Below, piece by piece: positions 41,499 through 49,462 of a stretch of 64,000 nucleotides of DNA (its first letter is position 1; each line of letters opens with the position of its first letter). Origin of the DNA: JAXGYX01 sp964487355 (lineage in GTDB: Bacteria > Bacillota > Clostridia > Saccharofermentanales > Fastidiosipilaceae); NCBI GenBank assembly GCA_964487355.1, contig CAZAPS010000001.1:1-64000 (forward strand), read 5' to 3'. The position numbers and the translations under genes are program-made. The notes under the pieces were generated by a model that did not search any database, was not told where the DNA came from, and worked only from the letters and a program-made list of their open reading frames with translations.

Positions 41499-42854
41499 AT
41501 GAATAAGGAATTAATAGAAGCGGTCAAACTGCTGGAAAAAGAACGGGGACTGGAAGCCGGAATCTTGTTTGACGCCATCGAGGAGGCGTTGGTTTCGGCG
41601 TACAAACGAGAGTTTGACGCCCGGTCGGTTGAAAACATCCGCGCTGAGATTGACCGTGAAACAGGACAGATGCATGTGTTCGCCACAAAAGAGGTGGTGG
41701 ACGATGTGTTGGATCCGAATTCTGAACTTTCCTTGGAAGAGGCGAAGACCCTGTCCGAAGATTTTGAGCTGGGTGATCTGCTCGAATACGAGCTGTCGCC
41801 GCAAGACTTTGGTCGTCTGGCCGCGCAAACCGCTAAGAGTGTCATCACACAAAAATTAGCCGGCGCGGAGAGTGAGCGAATTCATAAGGAATTTAGCGAC
41901 CGCACCGGTGAGATCTGCACCGGTATCGTGCAGCGCAAAGATCGCCGTGAAGTGATTGTGGACATCGGCAGGGCGGAGGCCGTGCTGACACCGCAAGAGC
42001 AGGTGCGAGGCGAGTATTACAACTTCAATCAGCGCATGAAGTTTTATATTTTGAAGGTTGAAGATCGTAGGTCACGCCCGGTGGTATTCGTGTCGCGCAG
42101 CCATCCAAACCTTGTTCGCAAGTTATTTGAGCAGGAAGTGCCGGAGATCGCGGACGGAACGGTGGAAATTGTGTCGCTGGCGCGTGACGCCGGGGCGCGT
42201 TCCAAGATGGCGGTGGCCAGCCGCGACGAGAACGTCGACGCCTTGGGAGCCTGTGTGGGACAGCGCGGCATGCGTGTGCAGGCGGTCATGAACGAATTGG
42301 GCAACGAGAAAATCGACATCATTGAATGGGATCCAATTTTAGAAAATTATATTAGCAACGCGCTCAGCCCGGCGAAAGTTGTCAATGTGCTTGTCAATGA
42401 AGAGGAGAACATGGCGGTGGTCGTGGTGCCGGATCATCAGTTGTCACTGGCGATTGGCAGCGAGGGCCAAAATGCCCGACTCGCGGCCCGTTTGACCGGC
42501 TGGCGAATCGACATTAAAAGCGAGTCGCAGTTCCGTGAGCTGCAAGAGGACGACCTTATTCGCAGGGTGACGGTCGCGGCGGACAATCTAAGTGATCAAT
42601 TCCCCGAGCATTCCATAACGGAGGACGAGGCGTTTGACTCGTACTACGAAGAGGATGATTTCGCGGCTGAGCACGATGAGGTTGAAAACGGGGACGTGAG
42701 CGATCAGGATGGATTTGTCGCGGACAAGACTTGGGATGATTCCGATGAGCCCGTCGAGCAAGAGAACTTGATGGATGAGGCGGAAATCCCGGCGGATGTG
42801 GCGCAGGACAACGATTCACTTCTTTCCGAAGAGGATGCCGAAAGCGAGGACTGA
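41499..42854 (+). CDS. nusA: Transcription termination/antitermination factor NusA with acidic tail
   Basis: A 451-residue NusA. The N-terminal RNA-polymerase-binding domain (1-130) is followed by S1 (GEICTGIVQRKDRREVIVD, about 136-200), KH1 (GACVGQRGMRVQAV) and KH2 (LAIGSEGQNARLAARL). Gram-positive NusA normally ends soon after KH2 near residue 350-370; here residues 370-451 form an extra tail rich in Asp and Glu with almost no basic residues. The start at 41499 has GAGGAAAGG upstream; 27 earlier codons in frame are not typical. It acts on elongating RNA polymerase at pauses and terminators. Confidence 0.96.
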   Translation: MNKELIEAVKLLEKERGLEAGILFDAIEEALVSAYKREFDARSVENIRAEIDRETGQMHVFATKEVVDDVLDPNSELSLEEAKTLSEDFELGDLLEYELSPQDFGRLAAQTAKSVITQKLAGAESERIHKEFSDRTGEICTGIVQRKDRREVIVDIGRAEAVLTPQEQVRGEYYNFNQRMKFYILKVEDRRSRPVVFVSRSHPNLVRKLFEQEVPEIADGTVEIVSLARDAGARSKMAVASRDENVDALGACVGQRGMRVQAVMNELGNEKIDIIEWDPILENYISNALSPAKVVNVLVNEEENMAVVVVPDHQLSLAIGSEGQNARLAARLTGWRIDIKSESQFRELQEDDLIRRVTVAADNLSDQFPEHSITEDEAFDSYYEEDDFAAEHDEVENGDVSDQDGFVADKTWDDSDEPVEQENLMDEAEIPADVAQDNDSLLSEEDAESED

Positions 42855-42859
42855 TCAAT

Positions 42860-43231
42860 TTGGCAAAACATGTACCCAATCGCATGTGCGTCGCCTGCCG
42901 AGAGATGAAACCCAAATCGTCACTGGTCCGTGTGGTGAATCACGAAGGCGCGCTGTCCATCGATGAAAAGGGCAAGGCGCATGGACGAGGAGCCTATGTC
43001 TGCAAGGACAAAGATTGTGTTGACAAAGCTTTTAATGAGCACAGGTTTGAAAAGAACTTTAAGCGCGGAATTTCGCCTGAAGAGCGAGAGCGCCTGTGGC
43101 TCGAACTGTCCGAGATCATAAGATCTGAATCGTTAAGCCTCGCAAAATTGACTCCCGAAGTTAAAACGGTGATCACCGCGGACGGCAAGGAGCAGACCAT
43201 CCGAGTGATTCGCAAAGGCGGGAAAAAATGA
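42860..43231 (+). CDS. rnpM: YlxR/RnpM family RNA-binding protein
   Basis: A 123-residue member of the YlxR family, with the motifs PNRMCVACREMKPK and HGRGAYVCKDKDCVDKAF. Recent work in Bacillus links the family to modulation of RNase P (name RnpM). Members are usually about 90 residues; the C-terminal 35 residues (from SESLSLAK) are extra. The likely start is TTG at 42860 with GAGG upstream. It overlaps the next gene by four bases. Confidence 0.9.
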   Translation: MAKHVPNRMCVACREMKPKSSLVRVVNHEGALSIDEKGKAHGRGAYVCKDKDCVDKAFNEHRFEKNFKRGISPEERERLWLELSEIIRSESLSLAKLTPEVKTVITADGKEQTIRVIRKGGKK

Positions 43232-43578
43232 GCAAGGATATCGGCAAAGCGTTGCGATTGACCGGACTTTGTAACCGGGCGGGAGAAGTGACCGCCGGAA
43301 TGGACGCCACTTTGCAAGTGATTGCCAATCGCGGCGCCAAGTTGGTGCTGCTGGCGGTTGATGTGTCTGATGGAAGCAGAAGAAAGGTTATGCGCGCCGC
43401 ACTGGAGGCGAACGTGCCTTTTGTCACGCTGGGGGATCGTTGGGAACTTGGGCAGTACACCGGCGGAGGACAATGTGTGGTGGCGGTGATCCGCGATCGT
43501 GACTTCGCGACCGGCGTGCTGAAAGCATTGGGCCGGGATTGGGCAAGTATGGGTGACGGTGAGACAGCTGACTTGTGA
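43228..43578 (+). CDS. ylxQ: L7Ae-like ribosomal protein (YlxQ)
   Basis: A 116-residue L7Ae/L30e-fold protein that binds kink-turn RNA. The opening LRLTGLCNRAGEVTAGMDAT and ANRGAKLVLLAVDVSDGSRRK are typical, followed by VPFVTLGDRWELG. In Bacillus, YlxQ binds k-turns but its role is unclear. It starts within the YlxR stop codon (ATGA), and the order nusA-ylxR-ylxQ-infB is standard. It ends at 43578, leaving a 267-base gap before infB. Confidence 0.92.
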   Translation: MSKDIGKALRLTGLCNRAGEVTAGMDATLQVIANRGAKLVLLAVDVSDGSRRKVMRAALEANVPFVTLGDRWELGQYTGGGQCVVAVIRDRDFATGVLKALGRDWASMGDGETADL

Positions 43579-43678
43579 ATGAAAAAATAAAAAGAATGAG
43601 GTCCGCTTGACTCCCAAAAGAGACCGTGACTGTTAACAAAAAAATATTAAAACATAAGATAACCGGAGTTGTGATATA

Positions 43679-43707
43679 TTGGTATGGTGATTTGCGTAAA
43701 ATAGTAT
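43679..43707 (+). promoter_or_regulatory. Possible internal promoter ahead of infB
   Basis: TTGGTA and TAGTAT are 17 bases apart in the unusually long AT-rich gap before infB. A 12-base palindrome AAAACATGTTTT lies at about 43751-43762. No terminator was seen between ylxQ and infB. Confidence 0.5.
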
Positions 43708-43845
43708 AAATAATGATTATTTCATGAATTTTTAATCTATTCTCGCCTACGAAAACATGTTTTTCTCATGTTTTTCTATAATAAGGTGAATTATACGTTT
43801 ATCTGTGCAAATATCCATTAACTGTTTGGAGGAGTATTCTAAAAC

Positions 43846-46818
43846 ATGACAAAAAGCGTTGCTTCCGAGCCGAATGCAGAATTCAAAAAAAATGATGAAA
43901 ACCAACGGGTGAATGAGGCGACCGCGCCTGAGACGAATGTCGCGTCGGACGTCGCATCCGATGGCGTGGCTGCAGATGGGCCCACGGTAACAATTAAAGG
44001 CGTGTCCGGTAAGAAAATCACCGGAGTTGTCAAGGTTGTCAAAGCTAAAGCTAAAAAGGAAGCTCCCGGCCAAGACGAACAACAGGACACCGACGCAACT
44101 GAATCTGATCCGCGGACAGCGGACAAAAGAGTGGCGCCTAAAAAAGTAAATGAATCGCGGGTCAAGACCGGGGAGGCCGCGACCGCGAGCGAAGAGGCCA
44201 AGCCCGCGGCCGTTGTTGAAGAGCCGGTGGCGAAACCTGAGAAAAAGCAGGGCGAGCCCGGCAAAGTCGGCAATATTTTTGAGATGCGCAAGGCCGCAGC
44301 GCAAAAAGAAAAGGTGGCGCAAGACTCCCAGACCAAGCCGACGGCAACAGCCGGCACGCGCAGGCCGACCGACATGGCCAGAGGCGAACGCCCTTCCGGC
44401 GCGCGCTCGGATCGCGCGGGGGCGGCGACATCCACGCAGCGGCGAGGGCCGGTCGCGGATGGACAAAAAGCACCGGCGAGAAAACAGGGCACACCCGGCA
44501 AGGTCGGCAATATTTTTGACAGCACCGGCGGAGCGGCGCAAAGTTCGTTGGCCGCCACAGTGGAGATGCATGCCCAACGTGTCGCCAATCGCAACAAGCG
44601 ACAGGCTGACGGTGCCCGATCGGGCGATCAGCAGCAGCGCGATGGCAGAGGATATCAAGGTCAGCGGTCCGGGCCGGGCAGGACCGGTCGTTCCTATGGT
44701 GGTTCGGCCGGCGCGCAGACCGCGTCAGGGAATCGATACGACAGTCGACCGGCTCGAGCGGGATCAGCTTTTCCTGATAAGGACAAAGATGAGGATCAAC
44801 CGAAATTCCAGAGCCGACCACGTAAGCAGACGAAAAGACCGATGGACTTGCCGCCGGCTGAAATGGTGGCCGGCGCCCGTGGGCGCGGATCCGCCAAGCG
44901 CGGTGCCCGCGGCGATTCGGGTCGTCGCGCGCCGGATAGAGAGACCGGTACTGGTTCTCGCCGCCGTGGCTCAGCGCCTCAAAGAGATTCGTATTTTGAC
45001 AGCAGAAGGGGACGTCGCGGTCGCCAGAAGGTGAAGCCGTCCCAGCCGCAGACGCCACGTGCGGTACTGACCCACGTGTCATTGCCGGAACAGATCACCG
45101 TCAAAGAGTTCGCCGAGGCGCTAAAGAAAACAACTTCGGACATTATTAAAGCACTGATGAAGTATGGCGTGATGGCGACGATCAACCAAGTCATCGATTA
45201 TGACACCGCGACCGTGATCGCCGGTGAATTCGACATCACAACTGAACAGGTAGTGGAGGTCACCGAAGAGGACATCCTGTTCGATGAGTCTGAAGATGAT
45301 GAGGCCACACTTGAGAATCGTCCTCCGATCGTGGTTGTCATGGGACACGTCGATCATGGTAAAACCTCATTGTTGGACTACTACCGGAAATCTTCGGTTG
45401 TCACCGGTGAGGCCGGCGGCATAACGCAGCACATAGGCGCCTACATGGTGCGTGTCAATGACCGCAAAGTCACATTCCTGGACACGCCGGGGCATGAGGC
45501 CTTCACCACTATGCGCGCTCGTGGCGCGAAAGTGACCGATATCGCGATATTGGTGGTCGCCGCGGATGACGGTGTCATGCCGCAGACGATTGAAGCGATC
45601 AATCATGCCAAAGCCGCGGAGACCGAGGTGATCGTGGCGATCAATAAAATCGACAAGGCGGGCGCGAATGTCGATCGGATCAAACAGGAGCTGGCCACCC
45701 ATGGATTGATTCCTGAAGACTGGGGTGGAACGACCGTTGTGGTTCCGGTATCCGCCAAAACCGGAGAAGGCATGGAAGAATTGCTGGAAATGGTTCTGCT
45801 GACCGCCGATGTGCTGGATCTTAAGGCGAACCCCGACCGGCAGGCGAAAGGCACGGTCATCGAGGCGAAACTCGATCGCACACGTGGTCCGGTCGCGACG
45901 CTGTTGGTGCAACGAGGCACGCTGCACGCGACTGAGACGATCGTCACGGGAACCATTGTCGGCAATGTCCGCGTGATGCTGGACGCGAACGGCAAACCCA
46001 TTAAAAAGGCCGGGCCGTCGGTACCGGTGGAGATTACCGGTCTGCCGGATGTCCCCGAGGCCGGCGAGATCTTCTATGGTGTGGACGATGAGCGTCTGGC
46101 CAAACAACTGGCTGAACGCCGCCGTGTACAAATCCGCGAGAGCGGGATGAAGGCATCGTCGCGCATGTCGCTCGACACTCTTTACGCGCAGATGGCGGAA
46201 GGCGAAGTGAAAGACCTGAACATCATTGTGAAGGCGGACGTCCAAGGTTCGGTCGAAGCGGTGATTCAGTCTCTGGAGCGCTTGTCAAACGAAAATGTCA
46301 AAGTCACCGTCATCCACGGAGCTGTGGGAGCGGTTACCGAAAGTGATATCCGTCTAGCCGAGGTCAGCAACGCGATTGTGATCGGCTTTAACGTCCGACC
46401 CGGCGCCAATGTTGAAGACATGGCCAAAGAATCCGGTGTGGATATTCGCCTTTACCGTGTCATTTATAACGCGATCGAGGATATCGAGGCCGCGATGAAA
46501 GGCATGTTGGACCCCGAGTTCGAAGAAGTTCATTTGGGGACCGTCGAATTGCGCGATGTGTTCAAGATATCCTCTTCCGGCATAGTCGGTGGTGGGTATG
46601 TTCTGGACGGCAAGATCACGCGTTCGGCCCAAGTTCGGGTTGTCCGCGACGGTATTGTTGTCGCCGAAGACAAAGTGGCCTCGCTGCGACGATTCAAAGA
46701 CGACGTGAGAGAGGTTTCAGAAGGCTACGAATGTGGTGTCATACTCGAGAAGTTCCGTGACTTGAAGGTGGATGACAAGATCGAAGCGTTTGAGATGCGG
46801 GAAATAGAACGAGAATAA
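43846..46818 (+). CDS. infB: Translation initiation factor IF-2, long form
   Basis: A 990-residue IF-2. The first 400 residues are a low-complexity, charged N-terminal region, later Arg/Gly-rich (DSRRGRRGRQK). It holds a repeated 12-residue motif KQG-x-PGKVGNIF at residues 134-145 and 213-224. An IF2-N domain follows (VKEFAEALKKTTSDIIKALM), then the G domain with GHVDHGKTS at 500-508, DTPGHEAF and NKIDK, and the fMet-tRNA-binding C-terminal domains. It places initiator tRNA on the 30S subunit. TGGAGGAG precedes the ATG. Confidence 0.97.
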   Translation: MTKSVASEPNAEFKKNDENQRVNEATAPETNVASDVASDGVAADGPTVTIKGVSGKKITGVVKVVKAKAKKEAPGQDEQQDTDATESDPRTADKRVAPKKVNESRVKTGEAATASEEAKPAAVVEEPVAKPEKKQGEPGKVGNIFEMRKAAAQKEKVAQDSQTKPTATAGTRRPTDMARGERPSGARSDRAGAATSTQRRGPVADGQKAPARKQGTPGKVGNIFDSTGGAAQSSLAATVEMHAQRVANRNKRQADGARSGDQQQRDGRGYQGQRSGPGRTGRSYGGSAGAQTASGNRYDSRPARAGSAFPDKDKDEDQPKFQSRPRKQTKRPMDLPPAEMVAGARGRGSAKRGARGDSGRRAPDRETGTGSRRRGSAPQRDSYFDSRRGRRGRQKVKPSQPQTPRAVLTHVSLPEQITVKEFAEALKKTTSDIIKALMKYGVMATINQVIDYDTATVIAGEFDITTEQVVEVTEEDILFDESEDDEATLENRPPIVVVMGHVDHGKTSLLDYYRKSSVVTGEAGGITQHIGAYMVRVNDRKVTFLDTPGHEAFTTMRARGAKVTDIAILVVAADDGVMPQTIEAINHAKAAETEVIVAINKIDKAGANVDRIKQELATHGLIPEDWGGTTVVVPVSAKTGEGMEELLEMVLLTADVLDLKANPDRQAKGTVIEAKLDRTRGPVATLLVQRGTLHATETIVTGTIVGNVRVMLDANGKPIKKAGPSVPVEITGLPDVPEAGEIFYGVDDERLAKQLAERRRVQIRESGMKASSRMSLDTLYAQMAEGEVKDLNIIVKADVQGSVEAVIQSLERLSNENVKVTVIHGAVGAVTESDIRLAEVSNAIVIGFNVRPGANVEDMAKESGVDIRLYRVIYNAIEDIEAAMKGMLDPEFEEVHLGTVELRDVFKISSSGIVGGGYVLDGKITRSAQVRVVRDGIVVAEDKVASLRRFKDDVREVSEGYECGVILEKFRDLKVDDKIEAFEMREIERE

Positions 46819-46864
46819 TATAGTTGTCAAGTGAGACGATGGAAGCCATCACGATTAAGTGTTG

Positions 46865-46901
46865 AAATAGACCAATATGACCGTGTCATATTGGTCTATT
46901 T
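46865..46901 (+). terminator. Perfect 17-bp hairpin between infB and rbfA
   Basis: AAATAGACCAATATGAC pairs without mismatch with GTCATATTGGTCTATTT across a 3-base loop. The trailing run is only TTT then GTAAAA, weak for a terminator. It could end some transcripts, protect infB message or be an RNase III site. Confidence 0.6.
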
Positions 46902-46961
46902 GTAAAATCAAGTTTATAATATTCACTCAAATATCCATCCGATTTTAAGAGGAGGTGCTGT

Positions 46962-47339
46962 ATGTCAGGACAAAGAGCGCGCAGAGTGGGAGACGAGATC
47001 AAACGCGTGCTTTCCGGCGCGATTCAAATGGGAATGAAAGATCCACGCATCCCGGCCTTCACCTCGGTAACCGCTGTGGAGATGTCGCGTGACTTATCGC
47101 ACGCGACTTGTTATATAAGTGTGTTTGGCGAGGAGAAAGCACAGTTGGAATGCATCCGGGCGCTCGAAGGAGCGGCGGGATTTTTGCGGGCGGAGATAGC
47201 GAAAAAGATCCGCTTGCGTCTGACCCCCGAATTGCATTTTCGCCTGGACCGCACTGTCGAAGAGGGCATGTACATGGACGCCTTGATCGATCGGGCGATG
47301 GGCCGTTCCGGGGGTGACCTTGATGACGAAAACGAATGA
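46962..47339 (+). CDS. rbfA: Ribosome-binding factor A
   Basis: A 125-residue RbfA needed for 16S rRNA 5'-end processing and cold growth. It begins RARRVGDEIKRVLSGAI and has LSHATCYISVFG and LRLTPELHFRLDRTVEEG, all typical. GAGGAGG lies 6 bases before the ATG. The 3' end overlaps nrnA by 17 bases, so the two are probably translationally coupled. Confidence 0.97.
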   Translation: MSGQRARRVGDEIKRVLSGAIQMGMKDPRIPAFTSVTAVEMSRDLSHATCYISVFGEEKAQLECIRALEGAAGFLRAEIAKKIRLRLTPELHFRLDRTVEEGMYMDALIDRAMGRSGGDLDDENE

Positions 47340-48429
47340 CGTCGCTTCAGATTCTGATTTGTATGTCCGGACGATGGACTTGATATGGGACGAGATTTCC
47401 CGGGCGCGGCGGTCAGGGGGGCAGGTGATATTGTACCCTCACGTCCGTGCGGACGGTGACGCGCTCGGTGGCTGTTTCGCTTTGGCGCGTTTGCTGCGTA
47501 AACTGGAAATCGACGCACTTGTCCTGCTCGAAGAGGAAGTGCCGGAGAAGTTTGTTTTTTTGCCGGGACTTGAATTGGCCGCGATATATGACAAGGCGGA
47601 CCGAGCGGATTTGGCGGACCGCCAGCGTGTCGCCGTGGCGATCGACTCGCATGGCGCGGATCGGCTGAAGTCACGTGAGACGCTTTATGACGCCGCGCAG
47701 GTGAAAATCGTGATCGATCATCATGTTTCAGAATTGCCGGTGCATTCTCTTTATTACAAAGACACGACCGCCGCAGCTGTTTGTGAAATGATCGGGACGT
47801 TCGCCCTTCATCTGGAAAAAAGAGAAAACCGCGAACTGATGGATTTGGATATCGCGACCGCTTTGATGACGGGGATCATGACCGACACCGGGAGGTTTTC
47901 CTATTCAAACGTCACCGCGCGGACTTTTTCAATCGCCTCGAGATTAAAAGCGCATGGTGTGCGGATGAACGAGTTGAGTGAGCGGCTGTTTGACACCATG
48001 TCGCCCGCCAGGATGAAACTCATCGCGGTGATCGCCACAGGCGTTACCTATTATTATGGGGGTCGACTGGCGGTCGCGCAGATCAGTCTGCGTGATAGAG
48101 AAGAAGCCGGCGCGCGGGATGACAGCGACTTCGACGGACTCGCGGCGATGTTGCGCACCGTCGAGGGAGTGGACGTCGCGCTGCTGCTTACCGAGGCGGT
48201 AGGTGGCGAGGTAAGGGGCAATCTGCGCAGCAACGTGCATTTTGACTCCGCCGCGTTCGCTCGAACTCTGGGCGGTGGCGGACATGTGCCGGCGGCAGGA
48301 TTTACCATGAAGAACACGACGTTGAAAGCGGCTTGGGCTCATTGTGTCAAGGCGATGAAGACAAGCCTCGGCATCAAAAACCCCAAAATGCCTTTTGATG
48401 TCATTCGCTTGGACTCGGATGACGAGTGA
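47323..48429 (+). CDS. nrnA: DHH/DHHA1 phosphoesterase, NrnA-type
   Basis: A 368-residue bifunctional oligoribonuclease and pAp phosphatase family protein. The DHH domain carries HVRADGDALGG near residue 40, AIDSHG near 105 and IDHHVSE near 130; MTGIMTDTGRFSY follows, and the DHHA1 domain ends with GGGGHVPAAG. It degrades nanoRNA and may recycle pAp or cyclic dinucleotide products. The ATG at 47323 is preceded by GGGGG; a GTG three codons earlier is possible. Its place between rbfA and truB is standard. Confidence 0.93.
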   Translation: MTKTNDVASDSDLYVRTMDLIWDEISRARRSGGQVILYPHVRADGDALGGCFALARLLRKLEIDALVLLEEEVPEKFVFLPGLELAAIYDKADRADLADRQRVAVAIDSHGADRLKSRETLYDAAQVKIVIDHHVSELPVHSLYYKDTTAAAVCEMIGTFALHLEKRENRELMDLDIATALMTGIMTDTGRFSYSNVTARTFSIASRLKAHGVRMNELSERLFDTMSPARMKLIAVIATGVTYYYGGRLAVAQISLRDREEAGARDDSDFDGLAAMLRTVEGVDVALLLTEAVGGEVRGNLRSNVHFDSAAFARTLGGGGHVPAAGFTMKNTTLKAAWAHCVKAMKTSLGIKNPKMPFDVIRLDSDDE

Positions 48430-48445
48430 TAGTTTGGAGCGATCA

Positions 48446-49462
48446 ATGCATATCGACAAGCCCTGTGGCATCGTCAATGTCTATAAAGAAAAAGGGTGGA
48501 CCTCATTTGATGTCGTGGCCGTGATGCGGCGGATCTTCGGACTGCGCCGGGTCGGACATTGTGGAACCTTGGATCCATTCGCGGAAGGCGTGTTGCCGAT
48601 CTGTCTGGGGCGCGCCACCTCGATTGTGCGCTATACCGAACAGTACGACAAACGATACGCGGTCACCATAGCTTTCGGTCAGGCGACCGACACCCAGGAT
48701 TTGACGGGGGCGGTAATCGGCGGCTGCGCTCCGAGCGCGGAAGAGCTTGACGCTCTGGCCGAGAATGACTGGCGACAGCTTAGAGACCTGGTCGCCACGT
48801 TGCCGGGCGAGCATGAACAGATTCCACCCATGTATTCCGCGGTTAAAGTGAAGGGACAACCGCTATATAAATACGCCAGGCGTGGGGAGACTGTGGAACG
48901 TCCCTCGCGCAGAATTAGAATTGATCACGCGGACATACTGGCGATCCACGTGACCGACGGTCCGACCCCGTTGCTTGTGGAGTTGGACATAGGCTGCTCA
49001 AAAGGCACATACATACGCACAATCGCGTCAGACCTTGGAGAGCGATTGGGATTTGGGGCGCACGCGGTTCGACTTGTGCGCACTGCCTGTGGACCATATG
49101 TGATTGAGGACTCGAGGACACTGGATGAAGTCAAACGGATCATGGACGAAGTTAAGGATGCCCGGTCTTTCGAGACTGACAAAGGGTCCGCTGAAGATCA
49201 TTTGATCCTGCCGATTGACAGTGCACTGGATTCGTATCCTGTGATAGAATTGGATTCGAATTATTCGATCAAACTTTTGCAAGGTCAAACAGTGAAAGTG
49301 CCGAATGATCATTTTTCAGATTTGACGGACGTTCGCTTGCGTGCCAACGGCCCCTTGGGTTTTTTGGGCGTGGTGGTTTTGAAACGACAGGAATCCGGTG
49401 ATTCCGTTATCATGGCTGAAAGGATGATGGCAGATATTGACGACTATACAACACGATTTTGA
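48446..49462 (+). CDS. truB: tRNA pseudouridine synthase B
   Basis: A 338-residue TruB that makes pseudouridine 55 in the T-loop of tRNAs. It begins CGIVNVYKEKGWTSFDVV and contains the catalytic Asp in HCGTLDPFAEGVL near residue 39, then MYSAVKVKGQPLYKYAR and CSKGTYIRTIASDLG. GGAG precedes the ATG at 48446. A linker of about 25 residues (RSFETDKGSAED) before the last domain is not typical. Its end overlaps the next gene by 26 bases. Confidence 0.96.
   Translation: MHIDKPCGIVNVYKEKGWTSFDVVAVMRRIFGLRRVGHCGTLDPFAEGVLPICLGRATSIVRYTEQYDKRYAVTIAFGQATDTQDLTGAVIGGCAPSAEELDALAENDWRQLRDLVATLPGEHEQIPPMYSAVKVKGQPLYKYARRGETVERPSRRIRIDHADILAIHVTDGPTPLLVELDIGCSKGTYIRTIASDLGERLGFGAHAVRLVRTACGPYVIEDSRTLDEVKRIMDEVKDARSFETDKGSAEDHLILPIDSALDSYPVIELDSNYSIKLLQGQTVKVPNDHFSDLTDVRLRANGPLGFLGVVVLKRQESGDSVIMAERMMADIDDYTTRF

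Noticed and set aside
43747..44658. Minus-strand 303-codon frame opposite infB
   Set aside because: The real IF-2 frame, with correct start and ribosome site, covers the region; the antisense frame arises from the GC-biased low-complexity stretch.
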